Assembly: GCF_003473485.1 (NCBI RefSeq)
Contig: NC_053047.1
Span: forward strand, 32,040,972-32,104,971
Source of the DNA: Medicago truncatula
Taxonomy: Eukaryota > Streptophyta > Magnoliopsida > Fabales > Fabaceae
Reading direction: 5' to 3'
DNA length: 64,000 nucleotides
Shown here: positions 56,980 to 64,000 of the stretch, piece by piece
Numbering within the stretch: position 1 is the first letter of the stretch
Layout of the letters: every line of letters begins with the position of its first letter
The notes under the pieces: generated by a model
Databases searched by the model: none
What the model saw: the letters and a program-made list of their open reading frames with translations, nothing else
What the model was told of the DNA's origin: nothing
Position numbers and translations under genes: made by a program

Positions 56980-57790
56980 AAAGATTTTTTTTGGGGGTGG
57001 TGAGGATGTTAGGATAATTTCTTGGGTAAAGTGGGAATATGTTTGTTTGCCAAAGGACGATGGTGGTTTAGGTGTCAGACAGTTGGAAGAATTTAATTTA
57101 GCATTGTTAGGGAAATGGTGTTGGCGGATGCTTACAGATAAGGAGGGCCTTTGGTATCGAGTTTTGGTGGCCAAATATGGTGGTGGTGGGGGGAGGGGGG
57201 AGGAATTCCTCATTGTGGTGGAGGAGGTTGGATGGTGTTCGTGAGGGTGTAGGCGTAGGACTAGGGCGGTGGTTCGATGAGAATGTTCGTAGGTTCGTTG
57301 GTAATGGGAGGGGTACCTTCTCTTGGACGGATAACTAGGTTGGAGGAGTTCCATTAGGGACTAGATTCAGGCGCTTGTATCGATCTAGCTGAGAATAGGA
57401 GGGTGTCAGTAGCTGAGATGTCGGAGTTAGGGTAGGAGGAAGGGGGAGAGGCGTGGAGGTGGAGGAGAAGACTTTTTGCGTGGGAGGAGGAGACTCTTCG
57501 AGAACGTGTTTCTCTGTTACATAACTTTCTTTTGTAGATTAATGCTTTTGACAGGTGGTGTTGGCTTCTAGACTCTGTTAAGGGCGACTCTGTTAGTGGG
57601 ACTTATCATTACCTCACAGATGCAGACGCTCCTAGTGACAAGGATTCAATTGATAACATCTGGCACAAACAGGTCCCGCTTCTCTTGGTTCGCATGGTGG
57701 CTTCTGCGCAACAGGTTACCAACTAGAGATAATCTTGTGCGGCGGAGGGAAATCCAGGACCCTGACGCAAGGGGTGCAAATTTTTTAACT
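56980..57790 (+). pseudogene. LINE (non-LTR retrotransposon) reverse-transcriptase tail
   Basis: Pieces in several frames are typical of the region after the reverse transcriptase: CLPKDDGGLGVRQLEEFNLA, LLGKWCWRMLTDKEGLWYRV then LVAKYG, and, near 57596-57793, the zf-RVT part with TYHYLTDADAP, SRFSWFAWWLLRNRLPTRDN and LVRRREIQD. Frameshifts and stops are frequent. No ORF1, endonuclease or polymerase core is present, so this is a 5'-truncated, dead copy. Confidence 0.88.
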
Positions 57791-57854
57791 TGAATTAATA
57801 ATTATTATTATAGTATATTTATAAATTATAACAATATCCTTCAAAAAAAAAAAT

Positions 57855-57955
57855 TTGAAGAAGCTAAACTAACCTACCTAAATTGACACCAGAGAGAATC
57901 GAACTTGAGACCTTGAGAATGAGCATACTCCTTGGTCTCAATCCCCTTCTAAAAA
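57855..57955 (-). repeat. Possible SINE fragment
   Basis: On the minus strand GGTCTCAAGTTCGATTCTC looks like a B box, with GACCAAGGAGTATGCTCATT before it. Decayed and uncertain. Confidence 0.35.
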
Positions 57956-57983
57956 AAATTATAACAATATATAAAGATGATAT

Positions 57984-58123
57984 GTGCCCGTGAGCATAAG
58001 TCAGTTGGTAGAGACATGCATTATTATATGCAGGGGCCGAGGTTCGAACCCCGGATACCCCACTTATTCACCTTGAAAAAAGTAAATTCTAGCCACTAGG
58101 CTATTTGATAAAAAAAAAAAAAG
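57984..58123 (+). repeat. tRNA-derived SINE with poly-A tail
   Basis: GTGCCCGTGAGCATAAGTCA then GTTGGTAGAGA forms an A box, and GAGGTTCGAACCCCGG a B box. The tail is ATTCTAGCCACTAGGCTATT followed by GAT and a poly-A run. The tRNA resemblance is confined to the head, which is the structure of legume SINEs. Confidence 0.8.
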
Positions 58124-58129
58124 AGTATA

Positions 58130-58935
58130 TTTCTTTTTGGATTGAATTTTTTTTTCTTTCATTTTTACCCTTCATTTAACTATATTATCATTTTTATAAT
58201 ACAATTTAAATTATCAATTAAAAAAACTAATAAAATCCCATTAAAATATGAACAATAAAAAATAATAGAAAGCATAAAAGAGCTTAATATTAATCTTATA
58301 TAAAAAAAATAGTGTTTTGATATTTTTCTTTCAATTTTACTTGCTACCTAGCTGTCTAACATCCTTTTTCGCTGATGCGCACAAGAGTCACGCCAAGTAT
58401 GTTGCACCATTGTCAGAGATTGATGGATTTTCATCGAGGAGCATGGATATGATGCACACTTCTATTCCTGCAAACAAAATATATTATTACTATATAATTT
58501 ACTCAGTCAAAGTCAAGCACTAAATTGTTAGGTGATACTCTTTGGTACAATACCATAGAGGTGACACCGGTTCCTACAAAGGCCCCCAAATTATTAAAAG
58601 TATTCAAAAAATGGGATTTTAGTTTAAGCACACTTGATCGAATATCTCGAATAGGTGCCACTTGATCAACACACCCTCTGGAAATGTGAAGAGCCATATT
58701 GGTTTCTTGATTGCTTCACTTTTCTATGAAAAAATCTTTTATCAATAATACCAGGATTCAAGCGAAAGAAAATGGATAGACTACAAAGAAGTGAAGACTT
58801 GAAGTTGTTTTGTAAAACCAAATTCGTACACTATTTTCTAAATCTACTCATCTTTTGTGTGCTCATAGATTTCTTGAATTCTAGGAATTAGTTTACTTGA
58901 ATACGAAGCAAGATTAAATAACTTCTCATGGTCAC
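58130..58935. other. No gene recognised
   Basis: A 64-residue minus-strand frame (MALHISRGCVDQVAPIRDIR..., 58503-58697) has fairly normal amino-acid composition and could be an exon fragment, but I do not recognise it. The rest is AT-rich. Confidence 0.35.
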
Positions 58936-58939
58936 AGCT

Positions 58940-59475
58940 CATGGCTTGATGCACATTGCAAACCTCACCAAAGCGCATATCAAATCACAGTTGTTGCTGG
59001 CCTAGAAGTCTAAGAGTGCAGCTGAAGCCATCAACTAAAATACATATTTCAAAAAATGAAAACGTGTATTTTTAAAAAAAGGTGAATCATGAACCATATT
59101 CAGGAATGTGAGAGGTTGACATTGTTAAAAATGTGAGCAGGAGCTGCCATCCTAAACCATTCATCATATTTATGGTGTATCAAGAGAAGAATACTAGATA
59201 CACAAATGTTTCATCAAAGATAATTGACCATGAACCATATTCAAGAAATGAGTATATGCAGAATATGACAGACCTTTCAAAAGCTCAGACTTGGATTCAG
59301 CACCATGTTCAACCTTACCTTTCACAGATCAAAATTACTTTGCATAACTGTGGGAAATGAGGTATTCAATAGCAATGATACTCAGATAATGTTGAACCTT
59401 TTCCCATCAATGCAAAATGTGCCCAAAAATCAAAGAATGCACATCCACTCATACCTAGTGACTACCTATCATAAG
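58940..59475. repeat. Direct repeat, copy 1 (about 0.5 kb)
   Basis: GCTTGATG(C/T)ACATTGCAAA through ACCTAGTGACTACCTATCAT recurs at 63473-63935 with about 90% identity by eye. It ends where the PPR relic begins, so it is probably 3' flank of a PPR gene. Confidence 0.8.
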
Positions 59476-59650
59476 TAACGGCGTCTGGAATGCAACCATT
59501 TACTTCCATTTTTGACAGCAAAGCCAATGATTCGTCAAACAATCCATGGCTACAAAACCCTTGAATCATAACAGTATATGTATTGACATCTAGAATGTAG
59601 CCTTTGACCAAAAGATCTTTTCCGAATGACAGCACATAATTTTCAGGCTA
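59462..59650 (-). pseudogene. PPR-repeat protein, C-terminal relic
   Basis: On the minus strand, KGYILDVNTYTVMIQGFCSH then GLFDESLALLSKMEVNGCIP and DAVTYD forms a complete pentatricopeptide repeat followed by the start of another, in the style of P-class, Rf-like PPR proteins of legumes. A stop precedes it (near 59655) and another follows DAVTYDR. Only about 55 codons survive. PPR proteins act on organelle RNA; this piece cannot. Confidence 0.75.
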
Positions 59651-59654
59651 ATTT

Positions 59655-62255
59655 GATGAATCCTACTTGGTGAATTCATTCAATATGCAGAAAATCAATT
59701 ATCCAGCAGAAACAGAACTCATATCATATTATTCCTTACCACATACTGCACCAAACGCACGTCTGACCATTCTATTCTCATGCTCAAATATATCTTTTCT
59801 GAAAAGTGATGTATACAGAGAATTCACATAGAGCGTGATATAACAGATTCTAACATTAACTTTCAGATTTCATGCAATAAAAGAACAAGACATCATTTTT
59901 ACAGTGTTTTACTTATTGACAAAGTGTTTTCTGAATTCTAATAATTTCACTATTCAAATCCTTATTATTTGTTCATTTCTTTATGATTCCGAGAAAAATT
60001 TAAACACCAGAAACCAATGCAAAAGTTCAGCATCCAGAAAATAACATTAGACCTTAATTTCTATGCTCAGATGTCGGTTATGACCAAATAAATATCTTGA
60101 GATAAGGCGCCCTAGAAGGCTAGAATTAAAGTAACGAACCCCTCACATTTCAAGCAACAATCGAGATGGGTTCTCGACATTCACGAGCTCCCTTTGAGTG
60201 ACAATCTTCCCCCTTACCTTGACTGAACTCATGCTAGCGTTAATGTGTCCCTTGAGACAGATTCTGGTTCAGCAACTTCCCACTTAATTAATTATCCTAA
60301 TTCTCATTAGACTGTGCTATTAGTCTTAATTACTTAAAACTATTTTATATTGAGGTAAGGAGAAATTCAATAATACTATATTGAAATCTAAGATCTTAAT
60401 CAAGAACACACAATAATTTATTGAGATGTTGAGCAGAAGTACTACTAAACACACCAGTACAGAGTTTGATGTAATTTGACAAGATAATCGAAACCAAGTA
60501 CCCAGCACAAGCACAAATAGAAAGTGAACCTTGTTCTACACTTCCAATGCAAGACAAAGAAATTATGTTATAGCCTCAACCATAACAAGAATCGGATTTG
60601 AGCAACCATTTGTAGATGGATAGACAAGTACTTTTGGTTCGTACTTTTACATGACCATGACACTTGGTTCCATGATATAGGACAAAATATAAGTACTTGT
60701 AAAGTCAGATTTCTGGGATGCAATCAATATCCAGAGCCACGAGTTTTTATGATAAAGTTCATAATATACATACACAAATAATTGTTTCAAGTATTACACA
60801 CATAAGCCAAGCCATAACAGGTTACTTCTTTAATAAGGATAATGCAGAGAATAAAATAAATTATATTTCTGAATTTGAAAACAGGAAAAGTTCAAAAGAA
60901 AACCCATTTTCAAAATGTACTGCATTCAAGGGATCAACAATCCTGATGAAAAAGAGGAACTCTATCCAACAGAGTCAATTTTACAATCTAGTTTACTAAA
61001 ATTGTAGTATTACTCAAGCAGTTAGCAGAGATTTTGGTGGAAACGAACTCAAAGCTACATTGTGATTATGAAAATTATTGTAATTAATTATAGTAATGGA
61101 AACCAACTTCTGATATCCCGTTTTTTTTTTTAAGTATAAAAAAGTTGCATACAAGGATAACAATATTTAACATTATGTACATATTAACGAGGTAACAGGA
61201 ATCTATACAAATCCAAAAAATGGAAAATAAAACAGTAGTTTAAAATACAAAATAGAAGTAATAATGAAGAATCAACATACAAAAACCATCTTACATTGCC
61301 CTATAAAAATAAATTTTCTGAAATCAAACTAGGACTCTTCAGTGCTCACTGACACCTTCTCTAAGGGATTGTGGCTGCTGCTATCTGTGCTAGTCGCCAA
61401 GTCCTAATGAATAAGTATAGCAAATTCGTAGCTACAGATTTAGTTGTAGGGATAGGAAAATTTATTGTCCTTACTAATTGACCTCTCTTTTAAAATACTA
61501 TAAAGATATGTTCCCTTACCCTTAATTTTTCAATGCAATCAGTTCTTGTTCTCCTATATAGATGATTATGGAAACTGTGCTATTCTAATTCCCAATTTTG
61601 AGCTCGCTTCTTAACAAAATAGTTGTCATGATACCAAGATATGACACCCAATAGCATAGTAACCACACTAAAAACAATGAATGTTGTTTCCTAAAACTCT
61701 ACCATCTCTTCGTTTCTTTTACGTTTTTTTTTTAAAAGTAATCGAAGTATATATATCTTATTGTCCATTTCTTTAAATCAAGTATGTATAACCTTAACAA
61801 AACAAAAACAGAGTATGTTATGAGATTCTAAACAACAAGCACCAAGCCTTATTCCACTTATCGGGTCAGCTACATGGATCAAACGACAATATAACCTTCA
61901 TTATTAGGTGTCCAACCATGCATCACCTCACTTTCTGTGCCTAGCAAAATCAGATCACTAATAATGAAAAAACTATTCCTTCTTCAAATCATTTCAGATT
62001 TGCTGTCTATTTTTTGCCAAATCCAACAACAAGAATGTAGAACTAGCGGCCAAACACAAGTAACCAGGTTCAAAATACTTAACTGGACTTAAACAAGCTG
62101 CCATATGTTGCCTTCAAATCAATTTTTAAGGCAACCCCTTCATGGAAATTACCTATATAAGAGTTACTGAATTAGGGTCGTCCAAAGTATCGCCAGCATA
62201 TATGAATAAATAAATAAATGAGGGTCCACAATCTCCAATAATGCACCATGATAAT
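59655..62255. other. No gene recognised
   Basis: AT-rich sequence without a recognisable domain. The 93-residue frame at 60718-60999 (MQSISRATSFYDKVHNIHTQ...) has no family I know and is probably a chance ORF. Confidence 0.4.
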
Positions 62256-62261
62256 TATCTG

Positions 62262-62992
62262 TAGGGGTGTACATGGGTCGGTTTGGGTTGGGTTTGGTAA
62301 AACCCAAAACCCAAACCACATAGAATACTCCGGTTTGGGTGAGGTAAAACAACCACCAGTTATATCATTGGTGGGTTTGGGCAAACCCGCTAATTTATGG
62401 GCTGGGTTGGATTGGGTTATGAGTTACCCAGCTTATTTTTCTATTTTATTAATATTAAATGACAAATACTCATAATTTTTCTTAAATATTACTCTACTTT
62501 TTAATTTCTTAAAAAAAAATTGGTTAACTTATTTTAACTATAATTTTATGCATCATAGAATAATAAATTATAATATCAAATAATAATCTCCATCGTAAAA
62601 TATTTGCAACAAACTAAAGTTACATGACATAAAATTGCATTAGTATTAAAATAACCAAAAAATGCAAACATATTGATTTGTAACTCTAGCATGTTTTGAT
62701 TTTCATTATATAGGGTACAATGTGTATGTTTTGGAAATATAACTTGGTTTATGACCATAACCTTTAGTATTTTTCTTCTACCCTATGAAAATAGAGATAA
62801 AAAATATTGAAAATATTGGGTAGGTGGGTTTTGTTTGTCTGGGTCTGGTTTTACCCGAAACCCATTTACTTTTATGGGTTTTTCGTTTTTAGAAACCATA
62901 CCCACCCAATTACCAAACCCAACCTTTTTTTTGGGTTTTTTGGGTGGGTTTGACCAAATTTTTTGGGTTGACCCAACTCATATACACCCCTA
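62262..62992. mobile_element. 731-bp non-autonomous hAT element
   Basis: The ends TAGGGGTGTACATGGGT and (reverse complement) TAGGGGTGTATATGAGT are bordered by ATTATCTG (62254-62261) and ATTATATG (62993-63000), an 8-bp duplication with one change. Both arms are rich in GGGTTTGGGT/AACCCAAACC words, and the centre is AT-rich. No transposase. Confidence 0.85.
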
Positions 62993-63000
62993 ATTATATG

Positions 63001-63472
63001 TACTTGCCTGTCAACAATATGGATAAAAAGTTCTAAACGACATCGAGAGAGAGACAAATGAAAGATACACATGACCTATAAAGTGTTTGGTAAACACACC
63101 TAACAAAGGAAACAACAATAATCATTTCTAAAAAAAACAATAATAAAAATCTTGTTCCCATTAGGGAGGCAACAATAATAAAAGTCTTTTCCCCCTCCAT
63201 CTCCTATATATCGTTACCGTATTGTCCTTGTCATTATGTCATGAAGGTGTAATTCATAGGACCATCAAGTAATCAATACAGTAAGCATGCAAAGGGTCAA
63301 AACCACAAAGCAGGTGACAAAAAATATGGATAACTCACTTGACCAATCACAAGTGCTATAAATAATAACGGACGGACACTCCACGTCTTTGTCCCTCATA
63401 TTGGATTTAGTAAGCACACAATCACAATAAATTCTCTCCAATAAGAGCTTTGCCCAATTACCAGACTCCTGG
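63001..63472. other. No gene recognised
   Basis: AT-rich spacer between the hAT element and the second copy of the direct repeat. Confidence 0.4.
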
Positions 63473-63940
63473 CTTGATGTACATTGCAAACCTCACCAAA
63501 ACACATATCAAATCACAATGGTTGGTGGCTTAGAAGTTTAAGTGTGCAGCTGAGGCCATCAACTAAAAAAGATATTTAAAAAAAGAAAACACGTGTATTT
63601 TTAAAAGGCGAATCATGAACCATACTCATGCATATGATATGCTATCATTGTTAAGAAAGTGTGCAGGCGCTGCCATGAAAGATAATGACCAAGAACCGTA
63701 TTCAAGAAATGAGTATCTGCAGAATATAGAAGACCTTTCAAAAGATCTAACTTGGATTCAGCGCCATGTTCAACCTTATCTTTCATAAATCAAAATTACT
63801 TTGCATAACTGTGGGAAATGAGGTATTCAATAGCAATGATACTCAGATAATGTTGAACCTTCTCCCACCAATGCAAAAAGTGCCCAAAAATCAAAGAATG
63901 CACATCCATTCATACCTAGTGACTACCTATCATAGTTCAG
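63473..63940. repeat. Direct repeat, copy 2 (about 0.47 kb)
   Basis: Matches 58942-59475 in the same orientation, with one internal deletion near 63640-63680. After ACCTATCATAG the sequence diverges, so no PPR codons are attached to this copy within the window. Confidence 0.8.
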
Positions 63941-64000
63941 TTATACTAGCATCTCATAAGGTATTGGAGAGGGGAAAAGCAGTCCTCCCTAGGTACTCAC

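Noticed and set aside
57984..58060. tRNA gene
   Set aside because: A- and B-box words are present, but the arms do not pair into a full cloverleaf and a SINE tail with poly-A follows.
62262..62992. Interstitial telomere repeat
   Set aside because: The GGGTTT-like words are irregular and confined to the arms of a hAT element with clear inverted ends.

Overview
The window looks like nuclear DNA of a papilionoid legume. This is inferred from the strong AT richness, a plant carboxylesterase (CXE) family cluster, a Kunitz-type inhibitor, an F-box/FBA gene and tRNA-derived SINEs resembling those of the Medicago/Trifolium/pea group; I cannot fix the species. Only two protein genes look intact: a carboxylesterase at 14746..15753 (+) and a Kunitz trypsin-inhibitor-type gene at 22956..23579 (-). 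An F-box/FBA gene (55276..56383, -) is frameshifted by a 40-bp duplication. Almost everything else is transposable elements, their remnants, or duplicated pieces of this locus.

0-26 kb. AT-rich DNA with small repeats leads into a tandem duplication of a segment carrying a CXE18-like gene. The upstream unit (about 6.8-11.6 kb) holds a dead copy; the downstream unit (about 12.1-15.8 kb) holds the live copy, which alone carries a 407-bp 9-bp-TSD MITE in its upstream region. A short CXE relic also lies near 5.2 kb. Fragments of MULE/FAR1-type N-terminal coding sequence occur three times. From 16 to 21 kb there are LTR-retrotransposon pieces, including a probable solo LTR inside a MULE remnant. 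The Kunitz gene has a TATA box and an RY (CATGCATG) element upstream, and its upstream flank recurs near 24.8 kb and again near 48.6 kb.

26-48 kb. This is the most striking part. A third CXE copy is broken by a 563-bp hAT element (8-bp TSD), a 171-bp MITE, about 2 kb of unassigned insert and, a few codons before its stop, an 18.2-kb CACTA transposon (29866..48074, TSD TAA). The CACTA carries a damaged TNP2-type transposase, a second Ptta/En-Spm (Transposase_24) gene preceded by a 105-bp exon repeated four times, a CDCA7-like zinc-finger exon, and a RAD23-type ubiquitin-like domain with an acidic tail. Nested in it is a 7.9-kb Helitron (31316..39224; 5' TC, 3' hairpin plus CTAG, inserted between A and T) carrying a decayed RPA70-like gene, and nested in an RPA intron is a 1.36-kb MULE-type foldback element with a 9-bp TSD. 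The result is a readable four-layer insertion history.

48-64 kb. The CXE pseudogene resumes for its last few codons. Then come a third copy of the Kunitz upstream flank, a SINE, another MITE of the CXE-promoter family, a copia LTR edge with a tRNA-iMet primer-binding site, a segment homologous to the 16-17.4 kb region but with its core inverted, a gypsy protease fragment, the F-box pseudogene, a LINE reverse-transcriptase tail, a SINE, a PPR relic in a duplicated segment, and a 731-bp hAT element.
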